From contig JBEPVM010000026.1 in the NCBI GenBank assembly GCA_041690995.1, positions 1 through 24,463 of the forward strand: a stretch of DNA of 24,463 nt. The letters are read 5' to 3'. Source of the stretch: UBA4722 sp041690995 (lineage in GTDB: Bacteria; Pseudomonadota; Gammaproteobacteria; DSM-16500). A program made the position numbers and the translations under genes. Shown piece by piece: positions 1 to 8,216 of the stretch. The notes beneath the pieces were generated by a model. That model saw only the letters and a list, made by a program, of their open reading frames with translations. It ran no database searches and was not told the origin of the DNA. Each line of letters starts with the position of its first letter. Position 1 is the first letter of the stretch.

Positions 1-30
1 TATTCCTTAAGGTAGTGCCATTGCCACCAG

Positions 31-97
31 ACCCCGCACAAAAACGCGAACACACATCTGTATTCTTGTGACAGACGTGGCGCGTTTTTTGCGGGGT
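31..97. repeat. Long imperfect hairpin downstream of glyA
   Basis: Bases 31-48 pair with 81-97 with one bulged base (C39), giving 17 bp that read CCCCGC..CAAAAACGCG on the left and CGCGTTTTTTGCGGGG on the right. An inner stem (53-61 with 71-79, one mismatch) continues the structure, leaving a 9-base loop at 62-70. The hairpin lies about 85 bases beyond the glyA stop. It could end the purine operon transcript, but neither side has the run of T expected after an intrinsic terminator. A processed RNA or a small palindromic repeat is an equal possibility. Nothing else is recognised in bases 1-181. Confidence 0.55.
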
Positions 98-181
98 GAC
101 AGGCTCTCTGCGAATGTCCTTGAACAAGTATTTAGTATGTTCCCGGTCTATACACTAATCCACAGCCCACATTATGGAACC

Positions 182-1438
182 TTAACTATCGCCATACACT
201 GGAAACTGCTCACAAATATCGAGTACTGCTTTCCGTACTCGCGTAATGACTTCTTCATTATGAATATCATCTAATACATCGCATAACCAATGTGCTAATA
301 GCTCCGATTCTTTTTCTTTAAAACCGCGTGTTGTGATTGCAGGGGTGCCGATGCGCAGTCCGCTCGTGATAGCTGGCAATTGTGGATCATTCGGTACTGA
401 ATTTTTATTCACGGTAATATGTGCATTGCCTAATGCGGCATCTGCTTCTTTTCCTGTGATTTTTTTATTGATTAAATTAATCAAAAATAAATGATTATCT
501 GTGCCACCGCTCACAACATCATAACCTCGTGCGATGACTGTATTGGCCATCATGCGTGCGTTATTTAATATTTGTTGTTGATAGTCTTTAAATTCGGGTT
601 GTAAAGCTTCTAAAAAACCGACTGCTTTGGCTGCAATGACGTGCATTAAAGGCCCGCCCTGCCCACCTGGAAATACAGCAGAATCTAATTTCTTTTCTAA
701 TGCGGGATTTTTTTTTGCAAGAATAAGACCGCCGCGTGTACCACGTAATGTTTTGTGTGTTGTTGAGGTTGTCACATCTGCAATGTTGACAGGAGATGGA
801 TAAAGACCCACAGCAACCATGCCTGCAACATGCGCAATATCTGCCATAAAATATGCCCCTACGCTGTCTGCAATCGTGCGTAACCGCTGCCAGTCAACCA
901 TGCGAGAATAAGCAGAAAAGCCTGAAACAATCACTTTAGGGTGATGTGTTTTTGCGAGTTGTTCGACTTGCTCGTAATCAATAAGCCCCGTTTCTGTATT
1001 TAACCCATAAGAAAATGCTTTATATATTTTCCCAGAAAAACTGACAGATGCGCCATGTGTTAAATGTCCACCATGCGCTAAATTCATACCTAAAATAGTA
1101 TCGCCTGGGTTGATCATAGCGGCATACGCTGCTGCATTGGCTGATGAGCCTGAGTGGGGTTGAACATTCGCATAATCGGCATGGAATAATTTTTTCACGC
1201 GATCAATTGCCAGTTGTTCTGCAACATCTACATATTCACAACCGCCATAATAGCGTTTGCCTGGATACCCTTCTGCATATTTATTCGTGAGTACGGAACC
1301 TTGTGCGATCAGCACTCTTGGGCTCACGTAATTTTCTGATGCGATGAGTTCAATATGATCTTCCTGGCGCTTTTTTTCATCTTCTATCACTTGCCAAATA
1401 GCAGGATCAAAGGTGTGTAATGATTCGTTGTCAAACAT
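182..1438 (-). CDS. glyA: Serine hydroxymethyltransferase GlyA
   Basis: Cytoplasmic PLP enzyme that converts serine and tetrahydrofolate to glycine and 5,10-methylene-THF. The 418-residue length is normal for the family. The PLP lysine is K229 in the block TTSTTHKTLRGTRGG, and the N-terminal LIASENYVSP (31-40) and YAEGYPGKRYYGG (54-66) blocks are intact. It starts with ATG behind AAGGATAA and follows purE by 8 bases, so it is the last gene of the purine operon. This position makes sense: the one-carbon unit it makes is the precursor of the formyl-THF used by PurN and PurH, and its glycine is a substrate of PurD. A run of nine A in the coding strand (708-716) stays in frame. Confidence 0.97.
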   Translation of the reverse strand: MFDNESLHTFDPAIWQVIEDEKKRQEDHIELIASENYVSPRVLIAQGSVLTNKYAEGYPGKRYYGGCEYVDVAEQLAIDRVKKLFHADYANVQPHSGSSANAAAYAAMINPGDTILGMNLAHGGHLTHGASVSFSGKIYKAFSYGLNTETGLIDYEQVEQLAKTHHPKVIVSGFSAYSRMVDWQRLRTIADSVGAYFMADIAHVAGMVAVGLYPSPVNIADVTTSTTHKTLRGTRGGLILAKKNPALEKKLDSAVFPGGQGGPLMHVIAAKAVGFLEALQPEFKDYQQQILNNARMMANTVIARGYDVVSGGTDNHLFLINLINKKITGKEADAALGNAHITVNKNSVPNDPQLPAITSGLRIGTPAITTRGFKEKESELLAHWLCDVLDDIHNEEVITRVRKAVLDICEQFPVYGDS

Positions 1439-1446
1439 AATATTAA

Positions 1447-1938
1447 TTATCCTTTAATCATAGAATTTTCGAGTATAGTGCTGGCTTGTTTTGCACGGTG
1501 ATCTTTAATCGCCTGGCGGTACTGGGGGAATTTGACGGCTAAAATACTCGCTGCAAATAATCCTGCATTAATTGCACCTGCTTTGCCTATCGCCATTGTC
1601 GCGACAGGCACACCGCCTGGCATTTGGACAGTAGATAATAGAGAATCCATACCGTTCAGTGCGGATGTTTGCATAGGAACACCTATCACAGGTAATACGG
1701 TCTTGGCTGCAATCACACCTGCCAAATGTGCTGCGCCGCCTGCCCCTGCTATAAATATTTCTACTCCTTTGGACTCGGCTGATTCAATATAATTTAATAA
1801 AGCCTCAGGCGTGCGATGCGCAGACAGCACGTGCGCTTCATAAGAAATTCCAAGTGTCTCTAAGGTAATGCCTGCCTGTTCCATGGTAGGCCAATCAGAT
1901 TTAGATCCCATTAAAATAGAAACCAGTGCGTGACTCAT
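1447..1938 (-). CDS. purE: N5-CAIR mutase PurE, class I
   Basis: 163 residues, the usual size. It isomerises N5-carboxyaminoimidazole ribonucleotide to CAIR in purine synthesis. The CAIR-binding segment GSKSDWPTM (11-19), the catalytic SAHRTPE (39-45, H41) and GAGGAAHLAGV (64-74) are all present. The SAHRTPE form is typical of class I PurE, which works with the ATP-grasp enzyme PurK. purK usually sits next to purE but is not found here, so it must be elsewhere or lost. The gene lies 46 bases after purH and 8 bases before glyA in the same direction. The ATG follows a GCAGGT ribosome-binding site. Confidence 0.96.
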   Translation of the reverse strand: MSHALVSILMGSKSDWPTMEQAGITLETLGISYEAHVLSAHRTPEALLNYIESAESKGVEIFIAGAGGAAHLAGVIAAKTVLPVIGVPMQTSALNGMDSLLSTVQMPGGVPVATMAIGKAGAINAGLFAASILAVKFPQYRQAIKDHRAKQASTILENSMIKG

Positions 1939-1984
1939 ATTAATACCTGCCTTATTTATAAATATAAATTACTACATCATTTAA

Positions 1985-3523
1985 TTAATGTTTAAAACAT
2001 CTTATACCGGTAAAAACCATCGCAATATTTTGCGCATTACACGCGTCAATCACAGACTGATCTCGCACTGACCCACCCGGCTGCGCAATCGCCCGAATGC
2101 CAGTCCCTGCCAGGCGATCAATACTATCACAAAATGGGAAAAAAGCATCAGAAACAAGAACAGCGCCTTCTTTATAAGCGCCTGCTTTTTTTATCGCAAT
2201 CTCTACTGAATCAATACGGGACACTTGCCCTGCCCCTATCCCGACTGTCACATTATTTTTTGCAATAACAATCGCATTGGATTTTACGTGTTTCAGAACA
2301 GGCCAGGCAAATAAAATAGCAGCGATTTCATCAGCAGTCGGTTGTAACACCGTCACTGTTTTTAAATCATCAGGCCTCAGCACTGCTCTGTCTCGGTCTT
2401 GAATCAATACACCCCCTTCGACAAATTTATATTCTTGTGAATGGTTAGAGTGTTGTATCGCACTGAGTTCTAATACACGTAAATTTTGTTTAGTTAGCAA
2501 TATGGCTAAAGCTTCAATCGTATAAACGGGTGCAATTAATACTTCTATAAATAGCCCAACGACAGCCTCTGCCATTTTTTTATCGCATACTTGATTCAAA
2601 GCAACCACACCACCAAAGGCAGATTGTTTATCTGCATCATAAGCACGCTGAAACGCTGTACAAATATTTTCTGCCACAGCAACACCGCAAGGATTCGCAT
2701 GTTTAACGATAACACAGGCAGGTGCTGAAAATTCTTTGACACAAGCCACCGCCGCATCCGCATCGACAATATTATTATAGGATAATTGCTTACCTTGATA
2801 TTTTTTTGCCGATAAAACACCCGCCGCATGATCTACAAGTTGATAAGCACAAGCAGATTGATGGGGGTTCTCCCCATAACGCAGATCAGAGGATTTTTCT
2901 AATACTAAATTCACTTCGCCTCGTCCTGTTGTGTTCGATGCTAAATAATCATGAATCACGTGGTCATAGGCTGCGGTGTACGCAAATGCTTTCATCGCTA
3001 GTTGCTGACGCGTTTCTGAACGCAATCCATCCTGCTCTTCTAATTCTGTCAGGATCATCGAATAATCGGTTGGCGAAACAACAACACCTACCCACCTCAT
3101 ATTCTTCGCTGCCGCGCGGATCATAGTAGGCCCACCGACATCAATATTTTCAATGGCATCAGAGAATGTGGCATCTATTTTTTTAATAGTATCGGAAAAA
3201 GGATATAAATTTACGACAACTAAATCAATCCAACCTATACCATTCACTTTAGCAACAGCCTCGTGTTTATCACGTAGCCCTAAAATGCCCCCATGAATTT
3301 TAGGATGTAAGGTTTTAACACGGCCGTCCATCATTTCTGTAAAGCCGGTAATATCAGATATATCTCGCACAGGAATATTCGCTTCACGTAGTAATTGGCC
3401 TGTACCGCCTGTCGAAATAATTTGAATGCCACGAGCAACGAGTGCACTGGCAAAATCAACAATGCCTGTTTTATCAGACACAGAAAGTAAAGCGCATTTA
3501 ACAAATGTAAGGGGTAACGTCAA
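1985..3523 (-). CDS. purH: Bifunctional AICAR transformylase/IMP cyclohydrolase PurH
   Basis: 512 residues (E. coli 529). It catalyses the last two steps to IMP: formylation of AICAR with 10-formyl-THF, then ring closure. The N-terminal MGS-like cyclohydrolase domain covers about residues 10-140, with STGGT at 37-41 and GRVKTLHPKIHGGIL at 67-81. The transformylase domain carries RYGENPHQ (215-222) and the catalytic KHANPCG (274-280, K274 and H275). It ends with the conserved QPGGS..AMVFTG region. The start is TTG, two bases after the purN stop. No ATG or GTG occurs in frame before the conserved ALLSVSDK segment, and AGAGAG lies upstream, so the TTG is well supported. Confidence 0.96.
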   Translation of the reverse strand: MTLPLTFVKCALLSVSDKTGIVDFASALVARGIQIISTGGTGQLLREANIPVRDISDITGFTEMMDGRVKTLHPKIHGGILGLRDKHEAVAKVNGIGWIDLVVVNLYPFSDTIKKIDATFSDAIENIDVGGPTMIRAAAKNMRWVGVVVSPTDYSMILTELEEQDGLRSETRQQLAMKAFAYTAAYDHVIHDYLASNTTGRGEVNLVLEKSSDLRYGENPHQSACAYQLVDHAAGVLSAKKYQGKQLSYNNIVDADAAVACVKEFSAPACVIVKHANPCGVAVAENICTAFQRAYDADKQSAFGGVVALNQVCDKKMAEAVVGLFIEVLIAPVYTIEALAILLTKQNLRVLELSAIQHSNHSQEYKFVEGGVLIQDRDRAVLRPDDLKTVTVLQPTADEIAAILFAWPVLKHVKSNAIVIAKNNVTVGIGAGQVSRIDSVEIAIKKAGAYKEGAVLVSDAFFPFCDSIDRLAGTGIRAIAQPGGSVRDQSVIDACNAQNIAMVFTGIRCFKH

Positions 3524-3525
3524 TT

Positions 3526-4101
3526 TTATACTCTCTTTTTAATCGAATGAATCACCTCAATCAATGCTTCTGCCTCTAGCGCTTGCACTCGCGCTTTCAG
3601 GCTATCTCTATTATCTTCTTGTAATACAACACATTTTTTTTGCATTAGAATAGGCCCTGCATCCACTTCTTCTGTCACCTGATGCACTGTACAACCACTT
3701 TCTATCATGCCTGCCTCTAATACCGCTTGATGGACATTATTATCCATGCCGCCAGCAAACGCGGGTAATAAAGACGGGTGTACGTTGATAATACGTTCAC
3801 GCCATGTCTGAATAAATCCGGCGGATAAAATTTTCATATAGCCAATCAAGACGACCAATTCTACATGATATTTCTTTAAAACATCAGAAATTTTTTGATC
3901 GTAAGCTTCTTGGGTTATATTTTTTGAATCTATAAAATAAGTTATCAAACCAGCTGATTTTGCATTTTCTAAAATAAGTGCCTCTGCGCGATTGCTGCAT
4001 ACCACTGCTATTTCAGCCGCTAAACGCTTTTCTTGAATAGCATTGATGAGGGCTAACATCACTGTTCCGCGAGTAGAACCTAATATGCCTAAGCGTAGCA
4101 T
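3526..4101 (-). CDS. purN: Phosphoribosylglycinamide formyltransferase PurN
   Basis: 191 residues. Transfers formyl from 10-formyl-THF to GAR, the third step of IMP synthesis. The active-site block NVHPSLLPAFAG carries the Asn and His of the family, and the following HQVTEEVDAGPIL carries the catalytic Asp. The N-terminus reads GILGSTRGT rather than the GNGSN form of E. coli PurN, so it is a somewhat divergent member. The next glycine-rich stretch, AGGMDNNVHQAV, also differs from the usual PG..AH pattern. The ATG lies inside the end of purD (13-base overlap), and purH starts two bases after its stop, so translation is probably coupled along the operon. Confidence 0.92.
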   Translation of the reverse strand: MLRLGILGSTRGTVMLALINAIQEKRLAAEIAVVCSNRAEALILENAKSAGLITYFIDSKNITQEAYDQKISDVLKKYHVELVVLIGYMKILSAGFIQTWRERIINVHPSLLPAFAGGMDNNVHQAVLEAGMIESGCTVHQVTEEVDAGPILMQKKCVVLQEDNRDSLKARVQALEAEALIEVIHSIKKRV

Positions 4102-5414
4102 TGACGTAATGCCTTCATTTGTTCTACTCGTTGCTGAATTAATTCAGCCGTACCAATATCCGTTCGATGAAATAATTTTCCAGCAATTCGATTCATTTCT
4201 GCTTCAGCCATTTTTTCAGCCGCGCTAATTGTATCAGCAATGCCCACCACAGCCACTGCACGCGAGCCTGTCGCATATAATTTTCCTGAACGCTCATCAA
4301 TACTTGCAAAATACAATTGTTCTTTGTTTTGAACAGCCGACACATCAATACATTCATTTTTCAGTGGATGTTCGGGATAACCTTCTGGAACGGCATACTT
4401 ACACACCGTGGCTAAAGACGAAAACCGTACATGTGCCGATACTAATCGGCCCACCGCGAGCGCCTGGCAAATAGTCACAAAATCTGTTTCTAAAATAGCT
4501 AAAACATTCATTGCTTCGGGATCGCCAAAACGCGCATTGTATTCAATCAACTTCACACCGTCTTTTGTTGCTATAAAACTACCATATAAAATACCAATAT
4601 ATCTTTCACGAAATTCGGCTGTTAATGCATCTAATACGGCTTGGTTAATATGCTTCGCCGTATTAACATCTTTTTCAGTTAAGAAAGGTAACAGGTGATT
4701 CGCATCGGAATAACTGCCCATACCACCCGTGTTAGGTCCTTTATCGCCATTCAAAGCCCGTTTATGATCTTGCACAAGCGGCATGGGAATTAATGTATTC
4801 CCATCACAAAAACAAAGCATTGAAAATTCCTGGCCTATTAATTTTTCTTCAATGACAAAAGACTGCCCCATTTTCTGTAATTCTTCGCAAAATTGGTAGG
4901 CTTCATCAATAGAATGTAGATGATCTCCTGCCACTTTAACGCCTTTGCCACCCATCAACCCATTGGCTTTCACGACATAATTTCCATCGCCCAATTTATT
5001 TAGGAAATCCTTTACCCCCGATAAACTATTAAATACTTGATACTCAGGTGAACCTGCTATATTGTATTTTTTTAATAAATCGCGTGTAAACGCTTTGCTT
5101 GTTTCGATTTGGGCTAATTTTTGGGTAGGGCCAATCACTGCAATGTCACTTTGCCACAACGCATCGGCAAGGCCGCTTTCAAGCGGCGCTTCAGGGCCAA
5201 TAATCGCCAGGTTAATTTGCCATTGGGATGCAAGATGCAGAATCACTTCACTATTACTCAGATCATCGCCTAACCAATACTCTGTTGTATATCGAGAAAT
5301 ACCTGGATTGTTGGTCGTGGCACAACAGAAAATAAGAGGGGTTTGTGGGGAACGTTGCAATGCTTTCACAATAGCATGTTCGCGCGCACCTGATCCAATC
5401 ACGAGAATATTCAT
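4089..5414 (-). CDS. purD: Phosphoribosylamine-glycine ligase PurD
   Basis: 441 residues (E. coli 429). This ATP-grasp enzyme joins phosphoribosylamine and glycine to make GAR, the second step of IMP synthesis. Visible motifs are GSGAREHAI (7-15), the nucleotide-binding loop KANGLMGGKGV (149-159), NTGGMGSYS (228-236) and the metal-binding EYNARFGDPE (291-300). The start codon overlaps the purF stop in an ATGA, and the 3' end overlaps purN by 13 bases. The tight packing means the three enzymes are made from one transcript. Confidence 0.97.
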   Translation of the reverse strand: MNILVIGSGAREHAIVKALQRSPQTPLIFCCATTNNPGISRYTTEYWLGDDLSNSEVILHLASQWQINLAIIGPEAPLESGLADALWQSDIAVIGPTQKLAQIETSKAFTRDLLKKYNIAGSPEYQVFNSLSGVKDFLNKLGDGNYVVKANGLMGGKGVKVAGDHLHSIDEAYQFCEELQKMGQSFVIEEKLIGQEFSMLCFCDGNTLIPMPLVQDHKRALNGDKGPNTGGMGSYSDANHLLPFLTEKDVNTAKHINQAVLDALTAEFRERYIGILYGSFIATKDGVKLIEYNARFGDPEAMNVLAILETDFVTICQALAVGRLVSAHVRFSSLATVCKYAVPEGYPEHPLKNECIDVSAVQNKEQLYFASIDERSGKLYATGSRAVAVVGIADTISAAEKMAEAEMNRIAGKLFHRTDIGTAELIQQRVEQMKALRQCYA

Positions 5415-6889
5415 GCAGTTTTTCTTTCCTCAATACGTTTTTTTTCCAAGGTTTGAATTTTTTCTTCCGTGATATTACCTGTCACATACCATCCATCCAT
5501 GCAAGCCATACAAGCCCGTTCAATAGAATGATCTCCTTTTCGTGTCACTGCTTCCATGAGATCCTCTGCCGTTTGATAGAGTAAGCGGTCTACTTCCAGA
5601 TAACGTAAAATTTCAGAAGAGGTATAATTTGCTGCGATAAGCTCTGCGCGAGAAGGGATATCAATACCGTAAAAACAAGGGTTAATAATCGGTGGACACG
5701 TTGACACAAAATAAATTTCTTTGGCGCCAAATTCACGCACCATTTTAACGATTTCACGGCTCGTTGTCCCACGGACAATACTATCATCTAAAATAAGCAC
5801 TTTTTTATCTTGAATTTCTGATTTTTGTGGCGTTAATTTATAGCGCACACTGCGCTGTCGTTCTTCTCCATCTGGCATAATAAAAGTACGGCCAATAAAA
5901 GGATTTTTATAAAGTCCTTCGGAATAACGTACACCTAATTCATGTGCAAAAGATAACGCTGCTGTATTGGATGTAAAAGGCGCGGGAATAACGACATCTG
6001 GCAGAATCTCAGGATACTCTGTTTGCCACCGCCGCGCGAGATTTTGCCCCATGTGTAATCGTGCTCTGTAAACCCCAACTCCATTGAGCGTTGAATCAGG
6101 TCGAGCAAAATAAACATATTCAAAAATACAAGGTGTAAATTGTTTTTTCTCGACTATTTTTCGATATAACTCACCCGACCGATTCACATACACTACTTCA
6201 CCTGGCTGCACATCACCCACAGGTTTAAATCCCAGCGCATAGAACATAGTTGTTTCAGATGCGAAAATATAGTCTTTTTTCCCATCGGCATGGATACGCT
6301 CACCCATCACCAACGGGCGAATACCATGCGGATCACGAAAAGCCACCAATCCTTTACCGATAATCGCACTGACAACAGAATAAGAACCCTTTGCGCGTGA
6401 AAAAATATTTTTAATGGCTGAGCTAATTGTTTCAAAAAATCCTGCGCCATCATCAATTTCAGTAGAGGTTTGATCTAGGCCATCGGCTAATAAATGCAAT
6501 AATACTTCAGAATCAATACCAGAATTCAAATGCCGATGCTTTTTCTGAGTTAATTCCTGCGCTAATTCATCATAATTCACCAGATTTCCATTATGTGCAA
6601 TAGCCATACCTCGTGGGCTTCCAATCCAAAAAGGTTGTACACTGGTTATATCGTAACCGCCTGCAGTGGGATATCGCGTATGCCCAATGCCTATCTGACC
6701 TTTAAGATGCTTTATATTCTCAGAATGGAAAATTTCCCGTACTAGTCCAAGACCCTGTTTGGTATAAAATCGCTCGTTACACGTCAAAATCCCCGCCGCA
6801 TCCTGCCCACGATGCTGTAAATGGATCAAACTATCGTAAATTTCCGCCGCCACAGAGGTATGGCTATAAATACCTACTATTCCGCACAT
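5411..6889 (-). CDS. purF: Amidophosphoribosyltransferase PurF
   Basis: 492 residues (E. coli 505). Commits PRPP and glutamine to purine synthesis by forming phosphoribosylamine. The start MCGIVGIY leaves Cys2 as the N-terminal nucleophile of the glutaminase domain; HRGQDAAG (26-33) and the IAHNGNL segment (97-103) belong to the same domain. The C-terminal phosphoribosyltransferase domain has the PRPP loop VLILDDSIVRGTT (364-376). The start codon follows Cys2 directly, so the protein has no propeptide, as in the E. coli type. It is the first gene of the operon, and its promoter should lie in 6890-7112. No PurR-type operator was seen there. Confidence 0.97.
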   Translation of the reverse strand: MCGIVGIYSHTSVAAEIYDSLIHLQHRGQDAAGILTCNERFYTKQGLGLVREIFHSENIKHLKGQIGIGHTRYPTAGGYDITSVQPFWIGSPRGMAIAHNGNLVNYDELAQELTQKKHRHLNSGIDSEVLLHLLADGLDQTSTEIDDGAGFFETISSAIKNIFSRAKGSYSVVSAIIGKGLVAFRDPHGIRPLVMGERIHADGKKDYIFASETTMFYALGFKPVGDVQPGEVVYVNRSGELYRKIVEKKQFTPCIFEYVYFARPDSTLNGVGVYRARLHMGQNLARRWQTEYPEILPDVVIPAPFTSNTAALSFAHELGVRYSEGLYKNPFIGRTFIMPDGEERQRSVRYKLTPQKSEIQDKKVLILDDSIVRGTTSREIVKMVREFGAKEIYFVSTCPPIINPCFYGIDIPSRAELIAANYTSSEILRYLEVDRLLYQTAEDLMEAVTRKGDHSIERACMACMDGWYVTGNITEEKIQTLEKKRIEERKTA

Positions 6890-7112
6890 AAGCTCGTATC
6901 CTGAGTGTCTTGAATAAGTGTTGAATGATAAAGGAATTGAAGGCTGAATTAAATTTATTTCTGTAAGAATTCTGATGCCTTGCTTATCGTGTCAATGTGT
7001 GTTACTTTTTGGACCTGGAAAATCTATTAATATATTTTAGTAATATTAGATATTTAGATATCTAAAAAACATTTTTTAAATTTTATTAATTAATAAATAG
7101 GAGATACTTTTT
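6890..7112. promoter_or_regulatory. Divergent control region between purF and the 7113 gene
   Basis: This 223-base AT-rich gap must hold the promoter of the purine operon (minus strand) and that of the gene at 7113 (plus strand). On the minus strand an exact TTGACA lies at 6995-6990, but no good -10 follows at 16-18 bases. A TATCAT-like -10 nearer to purF has only a weak -35. A ribosome-binding site AGGAG at 7099-7103 serves the 7113 start, nine bases before the ATG. The promoters themselves are inferred, not pinned down. Confidence 0.45.
7053..7066. promoter_or_regulatory. Perfect 14-bp palindrome, candidate operator
   Basis: TTTAGATATCTAAA is a perfect inverted repeat 46 bases before the ATG at 7113, with a further TTAGATAT half copy directly upstream (7046-7053). 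Its place between the purF promoter region and the orphan gene would suit a dimeric repressor site. In such AT-rich DNA a chance palindrome cannot be excluded. Confidence 0.3.
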
Positions 7113-8018
7113 ATGCCAAGCCAACCTACACATTCGTCACAATCATCCCCCAGCTTTTTTTCCAAGGCAAAGAAGTTCACTGGGAGAGAAGTCGCTCCAC
7201 GCGTAGAGTCTTTGGCAACAGGTACAGCTTTAGCAGCCGCTGCCACAAGTCCGCTCAACATGCTAAATGCAGCAATGCAAGGATTGAATACAGCCAGCCC
7301 TACAATGACTCAACTGATAGGAATTGCAGCACAAGCCCTCCCTATAGTAGGAATAACAGAAGGTGTTATCAAGACAGGACGTGGAGCAATTTCCCTAGCA
7401 TTGACTCTGCTTCGTTTCGCATCTAAGAAGACAACGGATGAAGATACCCTATCAAAATTTGTCCTAAATGCTCTTGAAACCGCTCAAGGCAGTTTTTTGC
7501 TTCACTATGGCAGTCTCGCACTCCAGACTGGTAGCTCTGCAGCGATGTTCCATGGGTTTTTCATAGCTCGTTTCATTGGTTTAGTGAGTGATATTGTTTC
7601 TCTTGTCAACGAGATGAAAGAGTTAAAATCTGCCGATCATGATGATGATGATGCCGACATAAGACAGGAAGTTGAGAAAAAATGTTTGGATGTTTTATTT
7701 AAAACTATCGAAGTCGCTGGATGGGGTTTGCTAATGGCAGGTGCGCCTATCGGAGGCATCTTCTTAGTTCCTGTTCTACTATATCAAGGATATAAAGCAA
7801 TGATCCCTAAGCCCGCTAACGCTAAAGGTTCCTCTCTTACCCCTCTTGAGCAGGAAGAAGATAATGCGTCTACTTTTCTTGGTCGATCCGGTACCGGTAC
7901 TACTACGCGTCATCTTGTAAGCCCCACTGAAGGAGAAAGAGAAGACGACAATTTTGGTAATTCATCAACAAATGATGGTGGAGCATCACAACGAGCGGCT
8001 CGTGTGCAGGCGCGCTAG
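7113..8018 (+). CDS. Orphan protein with hydrophobic segments, possible secreted effector
   Basis: 301 residues, no family recognised. The first 30 residues are rich in Ser, Gln and Pro. Several hydrophobic stretches follow: about 37-60, 68-85, 125-165 (GFFIARFIGLVSDIVSLV) and 200-230 (AGWGLLMAGAPIGGIFLVPVLL). Between the last two is an acidic DHDDDDAD patch. The C-terminal 70 residues are polar and disordered-looking, with an acidic EGEREDD about 25-30 residues from the end. Acidic patches near the C-terminus occur in Dot/Icm type IV effectors of Legionella and Coxiella, so an effector acting on host membranes is possible but only inferred. The start is chosen for its AGGAG site at 7099. The gene stands alone, divergent from purF. 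An ordinary membrane protein is the alternative. Confidence 0.75.
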   Translation: MPSQPTHSSQSSPSFFSKAKKFTGREVAPRVESLATGTALAAAATSPLNMLNAAMQGLNTASPTMTQLIGIAAQALPIVGITEGVIKTGRGAISLALTLLRFASKKTTDEDTLSKFVLNALETAQGSFLLHYGSLALQTGSSAAMFHGFFIARFIGLVSDIVSLVNEMKELKSADHDDDDADIRQEVEKKCLDVLFKTIEVAGWGLLMAGAPIGGIFLVPVLLYQGYKAMIPKPANAKGSSLTPLEQEEDNASTFLGRSGTGTTTRHLVSPTEGEREDDNFGNSSTNDGGASQRAARVQAR

Positions 8019-8050
8019 CTAACTGGCGTCATCTCATGTTTGCCTATTAC

Positions 8051-8089
8051 CCAGAGTTAGAGGCGCACAAAATGCGCTTTTAACTCTGG
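8051..8089 (+). terminator. Hairpin after the 7113 gene, weak terminator candidate
   Basis: CCAGAGTTA (8051-8059) pairs perfectly with TAACTCTGG (8081-8089). Inside it GCGCA (8063-8067) pairs with TGCGC (8073-8077) around a CAAAA loop, with a 3-by-3 internal loop between the stems. It lies 32 bases beyond the stop of the orphan gene. There is no T-run after it on either strand, so termination would be weak or protein-aided. It may instead be a stability element. Confidence 0.45.
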
Positions 8090-8155
8090 CCTCATTGAAA
8101 ATCTTCGCCCTCAGCCCTTTCCCTCTCCTTTTATATCACAGAAACTCTAGGGTTA

Positions 8156-8176
8156 TTTATTGCTATTTACAATAAA
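8156..8176. promoter_or_regulatory. Inverted repeat upstream of the ParD-like gene, candidate autoregulatory site
   Basis: TTTATTG (8156-8162) and CAATAAA (8170-8176) form an inverted repeat with a 7-base spacer. A further CAATAAAA copy sits at 8180-8187. Antitoxins of this type normally bind palindromic DNA in front of their own gene, so this is a plausible operator. The region is very AT-rich, so the evidence is modest. Confidence 0.3.
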
Positions 8177-8216
8177 AAACAATAAAATAAAATAATTTAA
8201 AATAGAGGTAATTTTC

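Noticed and set aside
68..274. 68-codon plus-strand frame at the left edge
   Set aside because: It runs through the strong hairpin and into the antisense of the glyA 3' end, has no ribosome-binding site and no recognisable motif.
708..716. Nine-A run in glyA as a slippage site
   Set aside because: It falls inside the catalytic fold, where a shifted product would have no plausible role. It is taken as a by-product of AT-rich Lys codons.
5062..5472. 136-codon frame antisense to purD and the purF end
   Set aside because: Both purD and purF are complete and conserved; the reverse frame has no recognisable features.
6967..6995. Sigma-70 promoter for purF built on TTGACA at 6995-6990
   Set aside because: No acceptable -10 box lies at 16-18 bases, so it is mentioned only as a possibility within the control region.
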